Counted from the first letter of the stretch, positions 1 to 6,168 are shown. The stretch: DNA of 6,375 nucleotides from Treponema sp. (GCA_031269405.1 JAISZE010000064.1:1-6375), one strand, 5' to 3'. Translations and numbers: made by a program. Notes: generated by a model from the sequence alone, not told the origin.

Positions 1-28
1 AATAAAAATCGGTTTTTTCTAATCTTTC

Positions 29-784
29 TCAAAGTTTGTAAATATCGCCCCAGTTCCCCCGGCGGTCGGCGCTGTCCGCGGCGCTGGTGCGGGATTCCCT
101 GGAGGCGAGGGTTTCCGCCAGGAGCCTGTGGAATTCGGTTCTGCTGATTTCCTCGCCCCCGAGGCTTTCCAGGTGATCCGTGCGGACCTGGCAGTCGATG
201 AAGCGGACGCTGTCTTCAAAAAGGATGACGGCCAGGGTGAGAAAAGCCGCTTTTGACGCGTTGGGACGCCGGGCGAACATGGATTCGCCGAAGAAGGCGT
301 TACCGATCCGTATACCGTAGCAGCCCCCGGCAAGTTCGCCGCCAGCATAGGCTTCTGCCGAATGGGCCCAGCCCAGGGCGTGGAGCCTGGTATAGGCCCT
401 GATGACCTCCTGAGTTATCCAGGTGCCCTCCTGTCCGGGCCTGGATATTTCAGCGCAGGATTTGATGACGCCCTGAAAATTCCGGTCAAAGGCGATGTCG
501 AATTCTTTTTTTTTGAAAACTTTTATCATGGATCTTGAAATATGGATCCCTTCGGGAAAAAGAACAAACCTGGGGTCCGGGGAATGCCAGAGCAGCGGTT
601 CGTTCCTGCTGTACCAGGGGAAGAGGCCCTGCTCATAGGCTGAAAGCAGCATGCCCGGCGAAAGATTGCCGCCCCAGGCGACTATGCTGGCATGAGGGGT
701 TTTTTCGGGACACGGGAAAGAAAAACGCTCGTTTTCCGAGAGTACGGGAAAATCCGGGTCCGGGCCGCTCTTTATGCCGCTCAA
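29..784 (-). CDS. aat: Leucyl/phenylalanyl-tRNA--protein transferase (Aat)
   Basis: Cytosolic aminoacyl-transferase that moves Leu or Phe from charged tRNA onto proteins with N-terminal Lys or Arg, creating a primary N-degron for ClpS/ClpAP. Seen in the 251-aa product: GGNLSPGMLLSAYEQGLFPWY (about 38-58), WHSPDPRF (66-73), TWITQEVIRAYTRLHALGWAHS (121-142), GNAFFGESMF (161-170) and FIDCQVRTDHLESLGG (195-210). These are the family's conserved blocks in the usual order, and E. coli Aat is of similar size (234 aa). Start: a TTG at 782-784 directly follows the clpA TGA in the same frame. The next in-frame ATG would remove the GGNLSP block, so no better start exists. I see no strong Shine-Dalgarno, so translation is probably coupled to clpA. 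The last ~25 residues are Ser/Arg/Asp-rich and look like a variable tail. Identity is secure; the exact start is less so. Confidence 0.95.
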   Translation of the reverse strand: MSGIKSGPDPDFPVLSENERFSFPCPEKTPHASIVAWGGNLSPGMLLSAYEQGLFPWYSRNEPLLWHSPDPRFVLFPEGIHISRSMIKVFKKKEFDIAFDRNFQGVIKSCAEISRPGQEGTWITQEVIRAYTRLHALGWAHSAEAYAGGELAGGCYGIRIGNAFFGESMFARRPNASKAAFLTLAVILFEDSVRFIDCQVRTDHLESLGGEEISRTEFHRLLAETLASRESRTSAADSADRRGNWGDIYKL

Positions 785-3151
785 TCAGGCAACCGGCTCG
801 CTTTCCAGGACCTCGATCCTGTATTCCCCGTTGATGAAGTCCGCCCTGGCGCCGCCGCCTGAGGCAAGGCGTCCGAAGAGGACCTCGTCAACAAAGAAGC
901 TTTTGATCTTCTCTTCCACAACACGGCCTGCATTGCGGGCGCCGAATTCGCGGCTGTAGCCTTCTTCCGCCAGGCGGCTGACGCAGGCATCCGTAACTTC
1001 CAGGCTCACCTTCTTTTCCCTGAGCTGTTCCCTGAACAGGTTCAGTTCCTTATTTACGATAGAGGCCATGATCTCCTTTGAGAGATGCCCGAAGCGCACT
1101 ACCGCGTCAAGGCGGTTGCGGAATTCAGGGGTGAATATCTTCTCCACCGCCCCGTCCACGGCAGTCTCGTCCTGGGCCCGGTCCCCGAAGCCGATAAGGC
1201 TCTTGCCTATGTCCCTGGCCCCGGCGTTGCTGGTCATGATGAGCGTCACATTGCGGAAATCAGCCTTCCTGCCGTTGTTGTCCGTCAGGGTTGCGTAGTC
1301 CATAATCTGGAGGAGTATATTGTAAATGTCGGGATGGGCCTTTTCGATTTCGTCCAGAAGCACCACGCTGTGAGGCTGCTTCCTTACGGCGCTGGTAAGG
1401 AGCCCCCCCTCCTCGTAGCCCACGTAGCCCGGCGGCGAGCCGATAAGCCGGGACACGGTATGTTTTTCCTGGTATTCGCTCATGTCGAAGCGGTGCATGG
1501 ATACGCCAAGTATGTCCGCCAGGCTCCGGGCCAGTTCCGTTTTACCCACCCCCGTGGGCCCTACAAAAAGGAAGTTAGCCACAGGTTTGTCCGCGCCCCT
1601 GAAGCCCGCACGGGAGCGCCTGACCGCTTTGACCACCGCCCGGACCGCCTCGTCCTGCCCGAAGATACGCTCCCTGAGCTTTTCTTCCAAAACCCTGAGC
1701 TTGTCCTTCTCGCTGCCCCCTACGGAGCGTTCAGGGATCCGGGCGATTTTGGAAACCACCGTTTCAATCAGGGGAAGGCCGATCTCAATAGCCGGCTGCT
1801 CAATTTTGGAAAATTCCACAGAACCTTCCTGGACAGTTTCGACGCCGTTTTCTTTTTTATACGCCTCGATGCGGGCAAAAGCGCCGGCTTCGTCGATTAC
1901 GTCGATGGCCTTGTCTGGAAGCCGCCGCTCGGTGATGTACTGGGCCGAAAGGCGGACAGCGCCTTCAACAGCTTCGTCGCTGTAATGGACCTGGTGGTAG
2001 TTTTCGTACTTGGATTTAAGGCCCTGGAGTATCTTTATAGCGTCGTTCTCGCTGGGCTCGCTGATGTCTATTTTCTGGAAACGCCGGGAAAGGGCCCGGT
2101 CTTTGTCGAAATATTTGTTGTATTCTTCATGGGTTGTAGAACCGATGCACCGGATCTTCCCGCTGCTCAGCGCGGGCTTGAGGAGGTTCGACGCGTCCAA
2201 GGCGCTGCCGGAAACGGAACCGGCCCCTACGAGGGTGTGGATCTCGTCGATAAAGAGAATGGCCCGTTCTTTTTTGAGGATCTCTTCAATGACCCGCTTA
2301 ACCCGTTCTTCAAAATCACCGCGGTACTTGGTCCCTGCCACCAGGGCGCCCATGTCCAGGGAATAGATGGTAAAGTCCTTCAATGTAGGCGGCACCTTTC
2401 CGGCTACGATGCGCTGGGCCAGCCCTTCGGTGATGGCGGTTTTCCCTACCCCTGAATCCCCTACGTGAACCGGGTTGTTCTTGAGCCGCCTGCAGAGCAC
2501 CTGGACAGTACGGTCCAGTTCGTCCTCCCTGCCGATAACCGGTTCCAGGCGGTTTTCCCTCGCCAGCGCGGTAAGCTCTGCGGCGTATTTCTCCAGCGCG
2601 CTTTTTTTGGACGGCCTGGCTTTCTGGCCCGTATCGGGCATATCTTCCTCAAAGCCCCCTTCCCTGGCAGGATCTTCCTCGTTCATCTGAGGGCGCCCCT
2701 GTTTGGCGAATCCCAACCGGCCGTTTTCGGGATCCATTTCGTGGGAGATGATGTTAAGAAGGTCAAACCGCCTGATCCCCGCTTTTCTGAGGTAGTAGGA
2801 GCAGTAATTTCTCTCTTCGTCATACAAGGAAACCAGGATGTCCGCTACATCGAGCATATTCTTCTGCGCCGACTGGCTGGAAAGCACTGCCCTTTCGATA
2901 ACGCTCTGGAAATTCACTGTCTGTATGGGATCCGCATCGGCGATTACCGGAATTTTCTGTTCAAAGTAATTCTCCATCCCGTGTTTCAACTGGCTCAGAT
3001 CCGCGCCGCAGCTGTTCAGTATTTCCTGAACCTCGTTAAAAGCCAGGGCGGCGTAGAGAATATGTTCAGGCGTCAGATACTCGTGATTCCGTATCTTCGC
3101 CTCGTTATAAGCCGCATTTATAATACCCTGCACATGGCCTGAAATTTTCAT
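785..3151 (-). CDS. clpA: ATP-dependent Clp protease ATP-binding subunit ClpA
   Basis: Hexameric AAA+ unfoldase that feeds substrates, including ClpS-delivered N-degron proteins, into ClpP. The 788-aa product has the ClpA layout: an N-terminal Clp repeat domain (about 1-140), a polar linker (about 145-190) and two AAA+ modules. D1: Walker A GDSGVGKT (231-238), pore loop KYRG (275-278), Walker B ILFIDE (298-303), arginine-finger region ALSRRF (353-358). D2: Walker A GPTGVGKT (531-538), pore loop GYVG (575-578), Walker B VVLLDE (596-601), sensor-1 MTSNAG (639-644), sensor-2-like GARNAGR (737-743). An IGF tripeptide (653-655) matches the ClpP-docking loop, and the long ClpB-type middle coiled coil is absent; together these favour ClpA over ClpB. 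The ATG at 3149-3151 is chosen over an upstream TTG because GGAGAA lies 9 nt before it and the protein then starts at the Clp repeat domain. The gap to clpS is 14 nt. Confidence 0.97.
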   Translation of the reverse strand: MKISGHVQGIINAAYNEAKIRNHEYLTPEHILYAALAFNEVQEILNSCGADLSQLKHGMENYFEQKIPVIADADPIQTVNFQSVIERAVLSSQSAQKNMLDVADILVSLYDEERNYCSYYLRKAGIRRFDLLNIISHEMDPENGRLGFAKQGRPQMNEEDPAREGGFEEDMPDTGQKARPSKKSALEKYAAELTALARENRLEPVIGREDELDRTVQVLCRRLKNNPVHVGDSGVGKTAITEGLAQRIVAGKVPPTLKDFTIYSLDMGALVAGTKYRGDFEERVKRVIEEILKKERAILFIDEIHTLVGAGSVSGSALDASNLLKPALSSGKIRCIGSTTHEEYNKYFDKDRALSRRFQKIDISEPSENDAIKILQGLKSKYENYHQVHYSDEAVEGAVRLSAQYITERRLPDKAIDVIDEAGAFARIEAYKKENGVETVQEGSVEFSKIEQPAIEIGLPLIETVVSKIARIPERSVGGSEKDKLRVLEEKLRERIFGQDEAVRAVVKAVRRSRAGFRGADKPVANFLFVGPTGVGKTELARSLADILGVSMHRFDMSEYQEKHTVSRLIGSPPGYVGYEEGGLLTSAVRKQPHSVVLLDEIEKAHPDIYNILLQIMDYATLTDNNGRKADFRNVTLIMTSNAGARDIGKSLIGFGDRAQDETAVDGAVEKIFTPEFRNRLDAVVRFGHLSKEIMASIVNKELNLFREQLREKKVSLEVTDACVSRLAEEGYSREFGARNAGRVVEEKIKSFFVDEVLFGRLASGGGARADFINGEYRIEVLESEPVA

Positions 3152-3160
3152 TTTGATAGC

Positions 3161-3168
3161 TTCTCCTA
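3161..3168 (-). promoter_or_regulatory. Shine-Dalgarno of clpA overlapping the clpS stop
   Basis: On the minus strand this reads TAGGAGAA: the TAG is the clpS stop codon and GGAGAA is a good Shine-Dalgarno 9 nt before the clpA ATG. It fixes the clpA start and makes translational coupling between ClpS and ClpA likely, because a ribosome terminating on clpS sits on the clpA binding site. Confidence 0.75.
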
Positions 3169-3477
3169 TGCCTCTTCGACAATACAACGGAGCGGATACT
3201 CGTGCTGCCGGGCTATAAGGTGGACCTGATCCGCTTTAGTCCGCGCTATGTCCCAGGTATACACGCCTACCACACCCCGTCCCTTGTGGTGGACGCTCAG
3301 CATGATCCGGGTAGCTTCCTCATGGTTTTTATGAAAGATCAGCTGCAGAACCTCTACCACGAATTCCCTGGTAGTGTAGTTGTCGTTCAGGAGGATTACC
3401 CTGTAATCCTCAGGCTCCTCAAGCTTTTCTTTCCGTTTCGGCAGTACCTTGCTGCCGCCCATGATAGCTTCCGGCAT
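3166..3477 (-). CDS. clpS: ATP-dependent Clp protease adaptor ClpS
   Basis: Small adaptor that binds proteins with N-terminal Leu, Phe, Tyr or Trp and hands them to ClpA for degradation by ClpAP. The 103-aa product (E. coli ClpS is 106 aa) has a basic, flexible N-terminal extension (about 1-24) followed by the fold: YRVILLNDNYT (25-35), FVVEVLQLIFHK (39-50), EEATRIMLSVHHKG (53-66), GVYTWDIA (71-78) and PLRCIVEE (95-102). The ligand-pocket residues N31, D32, T35, M59, H63 and L96 align by eye with E. coli N34, D35, T38, M62, H66 and L99. The gatekeeper corresponding to E. coli Met40 is Arg37 here, and E. coli Asp36 is Asn33. The ATG at 3475-3477 has AAGGA 6 nt upstream; a second in-frame ATG at codon 6 is a less likely start. 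First gene of the clpS-clpA-aat operon. Confidence 0.96.
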   Translation of the reverse strand: MPEAIMGGSKVLPKRKEKLEEPEDYRVILLNDNYTTREFVVEVLQLIFHKNHEEATRIMLSVHHKGRGVVGVYTWDIARTKADQVHLIARQHEYPLRCIVEEA

Positions 3478-3581
3478 TTACAATCCTTTTATATACAATA
3501 AAAATATACGAATTCCGGCAAATATACAATCCGGCGCTTCAGCCCTGGAATTAAGGGGCATTATAAAGTATACTGTTTTTG
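3478..3581. promoter_or_regulatory. Divergent promoter region between clpS and xth
   Basis: This 104-bp AT-rich spacer must carry the start signals of both divergent transcription units. For clpS (minus strand) the AAGGA Shine-Dalgarno is at 3484-3488, and TGTATA or TATATT hexamers (rc of 3492-3497 and 3503-3508) could serve as -10 elements; candidate -35 boxes have poor spacing, so the promoter is not resolved. For xth (plus strand) TATACT at 3569-3574 is a good -10, with no convincing -35. The motif ATATACAAT occurs at 3491-3499 and 3522-3530, with a close variant at 3504-3513, possibly a regulator site or simply AT-rich promoter sequence. No third gene is visible here. Confidence 0.5.
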
Positions 3582-4361
3582 ATGCGTATTATATCGTGGA
3601 ATGTGAACGGCATACGGGCTGTAGAGAAACGGGATTTTGCCCGGTGGATGGAAACGGAATCCGCCGATGCCGTGTGCCTCCAGGAAACCAAGGCCAAGCC
3701 GGAACAGCTTTCGGCGGAGATCTGCGGGATAAAGGACCGGGAGGGGAAACCGTACTTTTCCTACTGGGCCAGCGCAAAAAGGCCGGGGTATTCGGGGGTG
3801 GCTATTTTCAGCAAAGTCGAGCCTTTGAAGCTGAGCCCCCTGGGAATAGAGGCTTTTGACGATGAAGGCCGGGTCTTGCAGGCCGAATTCAAGGATTTTA
3901 CCCTTATTTCCGCGTATTTTCCCAATTCCCAGGACGAAGGGAAGCGGCTGGACTACAAGCTGGCTTTCTGCGACGCCGTCATGAAACTGTGTAAAAAATA
4001 TGCCGCCCAAGGCCGGTGTTTCGTCCTCTGCGGCGATTTCAACATAGCCCATACCTCCATAGACCTGGCGCGGCCTAAGGCAAACGAGGGAAGCGCGGGG
4101 TATCTCCCTGAGGAACGGGCCTGGATGGACGCCTATACCGGCGCGGGTTTTGTGGACACGTTCCGCCATTTTCATCCCCGCGAGCCGGGGCATTACAGTT
4201 GGTGGTCCTACCGGGCCGGGGCGCGGGAACGGAACGTGGGATGGAGAATCGATTATCACTGCGTGGAGCGTTCTTTTTTGCCGAAAGTCAAATCTTCAAT
4301 TATCAGGCCCGAAGTGCAGGGATCGGATCATTGCCCGGTGGAGCTGGAACTGGATATATGA
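3582..4361 (+). CDS. xth: Exodeoxyribonuclease III (AP endonuclease, ExoIII/Xth family)
   Basis: Base-excision-repair enzyme of the endonuclease/exonuclease/phosphatase fold that cuts DNA at abasic sites and trims blocked 3' ends. The 259-aa product (E. coli Xth is 268 aa) is complete: WNVNGIRA (6-13, Asn7), LQETK (33-37, metal ligand Glu35), SGVAIFSK (71-78), YFPNSQ (112-117, Tyr112), GDFNIAHTSIDLARPK (151-166, Asp152/Asn154), WRIDY (221-225, Asp224) and the terminal GSDHCPVEL (247-255, Asp249/His250). All catalytic positions are present. The start is ATG 3582, which places MRIISWNVNGIR at the N-terminus as in the family; a TTG directly before it would add one residue. There is no Shine-Dalgarno immediately upstream, and a TATACT box ends only 7 nt before the ATG, so the mRNA may be leaderless. 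The stop overlaps the next gene by ATGA. Confidence 0.96.
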   Translation: MRIISWNVNGIRAVEKRDFARWMETESADAVCLQETKAKPEQLSAEICGIKDREGKPYFSYWASAKRPGYSGVAIFSKVEPLKLSPLGIEAFDDEGRVLQAEFKDFTLISAYFPNSQDEGKRLDYKLAFCDAVMKLCKKYAAQGRCFVLCGDFNIAHTSIDLARPKANEGSAGYLPEERAWMDAYTGAGFVDTFRHFHPREPGHYSWWSYRAGARERNVGWRIDYHCVERSFLPKVKSSIIRPEVQGSDHCPVELELDI

Positions 4362-4918
4362 GGATCAAATACAACGCCCCGGCGGTGCTGACCTTTACCT
4401 TTATCAGCGCCGCGGTGCTTATCCTCTCGCTAACTGTTTTGCCTTCCCTGACGGAAGCATGGTTTGTCGTTCCCGGAAGGGGGCATTTTTCACCGCGGCG
4501 GGTTAAGAGCTGGGTAACTCTCTTTACCCATGTATTGGGCCACGCCAACTGGAACCACTTTATCTCCAATTTCGCCTATATCCTCCTTATCGGCCCTATC
4601 CTGGAGGATCACTACGGCTCGTTTTCCCTCTTCCTGATGATGCTTGTTACCGCTGCGGTAACAGGTGTTCTTAACATCCTCTTTTTCGCCTCAAACCTTC
4701 TGGGCGCCAGCGGCGTGGTTTTTATGATGATACTCCTCGCTTCTTTCACCAATTTCAACAAAGGGGAAATCCCGCTTACCTTTATTCTGATCCTGGTTCT
4801 CTACCTGGGAAGGGAGCTCCTCAACTCTTTCATGAACGACAATATTTCCGAATTCGCCCACATTGCCGGGGGTTTCTGCGGCAGCCTGTTCGGGTTCTTC
4901 CGGGCCCCGGGGAGATAG
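4358..4918 (+). CDS. Rhomboid-family intramembrane serine protease
   Basis: Predicted inner-membrane serine protease that cleaves substrates within or near transmembrane segments; substrate unknown. The 186-aa product has a hydrophobic segment at about 9-28, then H62, H67 and N71 in the pattern GHANWNHFISNF, as in the rhomboid H-x4-H-x3-N motif. The catalytic serine box GASG (116-119, Ser118) lies within a hydrophobic run (about 113-130), with another membrane segment at about 140-151 and catalytic-type His168 in EFAHIAGG. The Ser/His dyad is intact, so it should be active. It is short for a rhomboid, compatible with a minimal core. The start is the ATG at 4358, overlapping the xth stop as ATGA; the frame stays open upstream, but that part is shadow of xth. 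Translation is probably coupled to xth, though no functional link between them is evident. Confidence 0.88.
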   Translation: MRIKYNAPAVLTFTFISAAVLILSLTVLPSLTEAWFVVPGRGHFSPRRVKSWVTLFTHVLGHANWNHFISNFAYILLIGPILEDHYGSFSLFLMMLVTAAVTGVLNILFFASNLLGASGVVFMMILLASFTNFNKGEIPLTFILILVLYLGRELLNSFMNDNISEFAHIAGGFCGSLFGFFRAPGR

Positions 4919-4955
4919 GCCCGCCGCGGTTGCGTAAGAATATGCAAGCGCGGGC
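4919..4955 (+). other. Inverted repeat directly after the rhomboid gene
   Basis: GCCCGC (4919-4924) pairs with GCGGGC (4950-4955). Inside it, TTGCGTA (4930-4936) pairs with TATGCAA (4941-4947), with one G-U wobble, around an AGAA loop; a small internal loop separates the two stems. The position immediately after the stop suggests transcription termination or 3'-end protection. There is no T-run after it, so it is not a canonical intrinsic terminator. Confidence 0.4.
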
Positions 4956-4995
4956 TGCCCGGACGGACACGGACGAAGACGAAGAAGAATTGTAA

Positions 4996-5127
4996 CCGCA
5001 ACGGCGCGGAAGGCGAAAAAGGAGGAATACCGCCCTGGCGCTGCTGCTTATCCCGGCCCTGGCAAGCGGCGGCGGCGGCGGCAGCCTCACCTGGACGCGG
5101 CCTCCGGCGGGCCTGCCGGCAATATAA
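4996..5127 (+). pseudogene. Possible remnant of a secreted or lipoprotein N-terminus
   Basis: This frame, opened by the TAA at 4993 and closed by TAA at 5125-5127, reads as a classic export signal: an Arg/Lys-rich stretch (RRGRRKRRN), a hydrophobic core (TALALLLIPALA), then SGGGGG followed by about 16 residues. LASG sits where a lipobox LASC would be, one base change away. AGGAGG (5020-5025) is a strong ribosome-binding sequence, but no ATG, GTG or TTG follows in this frame; only CTG at 5035 is suitably placed. In the same frame upstream of the TAA, an ATG at 4942 opens a 17-codon acidic peptide. Either this is a decayed gene, a very short peptide starting at CTG, or chance in GC-rich DNA with a (GGC)5 run. 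I cannot name a parent gene. Confidence 0.22.
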
Positions 5128-5142
5128 GATTCATAGCGGCCC

Positions 5143-5289
5143 GTAGCATGCTACGAATGACCGGTAGCATGCTCCGAGTGTTGTGTAGCATGCTCCGAAT
5201 GGCTTGTAGCATGCTCCGAATGGTCCGTAGCATGCTCCGAGTGACCCGTTGCATACGATGAATGATCCGTGGTATACTACGAACAGCCT
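5143..5289 (+). repeat. Tandem array of seven 21-bp units with palindromic core
   Basis: Units begin at 5143, 5164, 5185, 5206, 5227, 5248 and 5269, exactly 21 bp apart. The first five share the core GTAGCATGCT followed by (A/C)CGA(A/G)TG and a variable 4-nt tail; unit 1 has the perfect 12-bp palindrome GTAGCATGCTAC. Units 6 and 7 are diverged, but unit 7 replaces the GCATGC centre with GTATAC, keeping its dyad symmetry. Twenty-one bp is two helical turns, so the dyads lie on one face of the DNA, as expected of an iterated binding site. Because 21 is seven codons, both strands can also read through it as heptapeptide repeats (SMLRM-type on plus, RSMLRTI-type on minus). Binding-site use is inference; the repeat itself is certain. 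Confidence 0.93.
5249..5278 (+). promoter_or_regulatory. Candidate promoter in the two diverged repeat units
   Basis: TTGCAT (5249-5254) and TATACT (5273-5278) are separated by 18 nt. The -10 matches the sigma-70 consensus at five of six positions, but the -35 only at three. These hexamers arise exactly where the array diverges from its consensus. If real, transcription would begin near 5285, placing the five conserved units just upstream like activator or repressor sites, with a leader of about 165 nt before the downstream gene. Speculative. Confidence 0.3.
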
Positions 5290-5437
5290 GAAGCCTGACC
5301 CTAAGGTATGCGGTCAGGGGCTGAATAAGGGGAAAGGGATTACGGGGGACAATGCCGAAGCTGTCCGGGCAAGGTTTTCTGCCGTTCAGGACAGCCCCAT
5401 CCCGGAACCGCATATACCAGAGCCCGCAGGGCTTTAA
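5258..5437 (+). CDS. Possible small protein of 59 aa, unrecognised
   Basis: An open frame begins with ATG in repeat unit 6 (MNDPWYTTNSLK) and ends with TAA just before the AAGGAG of the downstream gene. The composition is soluble, with a Gly/Asn/Lys-rich middle and a Pro-rich end (SPIPEPHIPEPAGL); no domain, signal or membrane segment is visible and I do not recognise it. For: the stop sits neatly at the next gene's ribosome-binding site, and its ATG overlaps as ATGA the stop of the repeat-encoded frame (5148-5261). Against: no Shine-Dalgarno before its ATG, and the region also looks like a structured leader. It may be non-coding. Confidence 0.3.
   Translation: MNDPWYTTNSLKPDPKVCGQGLNKGKGITGDNAEAVRARFSAVQDSPIPEPHIPEPAGL
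5294..5433 (+). other. Structured leader with competing stems
   Basis: Perfect short inverted repeats are CCTGACC (5294-5300) with GGTCAGG (5312-5318), GCTGTCC (5360-5366) with GGACAGC (5389-5395), and AGCCC (5421-5425) with GGGCT (5429-5433), the last ending 5 nt before the Shine-Dalgarno. The TGTCC of the second stem (5362-5366) can instead pair with GGACA at 5347-5351, so two folds compete. This could be an attenuator-like leader, but each stem is short enough to occur by chance in GC-rich DNA. Confidence 0.3.
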
Positions 5438-5438
5438 A

Positions 5439-5444
5439 AAGGAG
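5439..5444 (+). promoter_or_regulatory. Shine-Dalgarno deciding the start of the 238-aa gene
   Basis: AAGGAG lies 1 nt before the ATG at 5446 but 7 nt before the in-frame ATG at 5452. The second spacing is the functional one, so the protein should begin MGGTSLIPRR rather than MIMGGTSL. Confidence 0.7.
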
Positions 5445-5451
5445 CATGATT

Positions 5452-6168
5452 ATGGGAGGAACCTCTTTGATCCCCCGCCGGGACGCCGAATTCGACCTGT
5501 TTCTTAGCAAATACTGCAGCATTGTCAGCCGGAAAACCTCCGGCGACAACCCGGCGTGGACCCACATCCCTGCCGCTAGGATTACGGAGCTGTTTGCCGT
5601 TGCCGATGCGTGGCACACGGCGTACATCAAGCTCCTGGAGCCGCATACTTCCGCGGACGTGCTGGCCAAGAACCAGGCCCGCAAAACAGCGGAAAAGATC
5701 CTGGAGGAGTTCAACAACCAGTACATCCTCTACGCCCGGGAGGTAAGCAACCCGGAGCGGGAGGAAATCGGCGCCCACGTCCACGACAAGATCCGCACCA
5801 CGATGAAAAAGCCCACCTGCCAGCCCGAGGCCGACATCGTCTATCCCGGCCCGCATCTTCTTGAACTGGTGAAAATCCGCCGCGTGCCCGGTATCGGCAA
5901 CGACCCCCCGGACGCGAACTTCGGCGTCCGCATCTTCTGGGGTATCCTGGGCGCACCCTCGGCAAAAGACAAGTTCCACATCACCGCCCCGGCTGAGGCC
6001 GGCGACGACCTTCCCCACTCAACCTTCACCCACCGCAAGAAGTTCCGCTTTGACTTCGAGGGCGACTCAGGCAAAACCGTCTGGTTCTGCCTCCGCTATG
6101 AAAACGCCAAAGGCGGCAAAGAAGGCGAAGGCCCCTTCGGGCCGCTCTTTAGCGCTATCATCCCGTAA
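5452..6168 (+). CDS. Protein of unknown function, helical N-terminus and beta-rich C-terminus
   Basis: The 238-aa product has no signal peptide or membrane segment, so a cytosolic location is likeliest. Residues 8-100 look helical (RRDAEFDLFLSKYCSIV; then WTHIP, a long helix with AVADAWHTAYIKLLEPHTSADVL, and an Ala/Lys/Glu-rich helix to about 95). A polar, basic hinge (about 100-135) follows. Residues 136-238 look beta-rich and end with GKTVWFCLRYENAKGG and PLFSAIIP, a pattern resembling the last strands of an Ig/fibronectin-type domain. From memory, proteins of this layout recur as hypotheticals in treponemes and some Bacteroidetes, without known function; I cannot verify this here. No catalytic motif is evident. 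Third codon positions appear strongly C/G-biased, seemingly more than in clpA, hinting at a different history. The 21-bp array upstream may control it. Confidence 0.85.
   Translation: MGGTSLIPRRDAEFDLFLSKYCSIVSRKTSGDNPAWTHIPAARITELFAVADAWHTAYIKLLEPHTSADVLAKNQARKTAEKILEEFNNQYILYAREVSNPEREEIGAHVHDKIRTTMKKPTCQPEADIVYPGPHLLELVKIRRVPGIGNDPPDANFGVRIFWGILGAPSAKDKFHITAPAEAGDDLPHSTFTHRKKFRFDFEGDSGKTVWFCLRYENAKGGKEGEGPFGPLFSAIIP

Noticed and set aside
1..28. Possible intrinsic terminator for aat (A-run, short loop, T-run on the minus strand)
   Set aside because: The stem is only about five A-T pairs, too weak to call; the window also ends here so the full element cannot be judged.
1085..2455. Long plus-strand open frame of 456 codons opposite clpA
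   Set aside because: It is antisense to the conserved ClpA coding sequence, lacks recognisable motifs and is explained by codon bias of the real gene.
4199..4357. N-terminal extension of the rhomboid protein upstream of ATG 4358
   Set aside because: This part overlaps the conserved C-terminal catalytic region of xth in another frame, is not rhomboid-like, and the ATGA overlap gives a natural start.
5143..5289. CRISPR array
   Set aside because: Units are directly abutting 21-mers with no 25-40 nt unique spacers, and no cas gene is present.
5087..5413. Minus-strand 108-codon ORF with RSMLRTI-type heptapeptide repeats
   Set aside because: No ribosome-binding site before its ATG; the repetitive peptide follows automatically from a 21-bp palindromic repeat. 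Kept only as a remark on the array.
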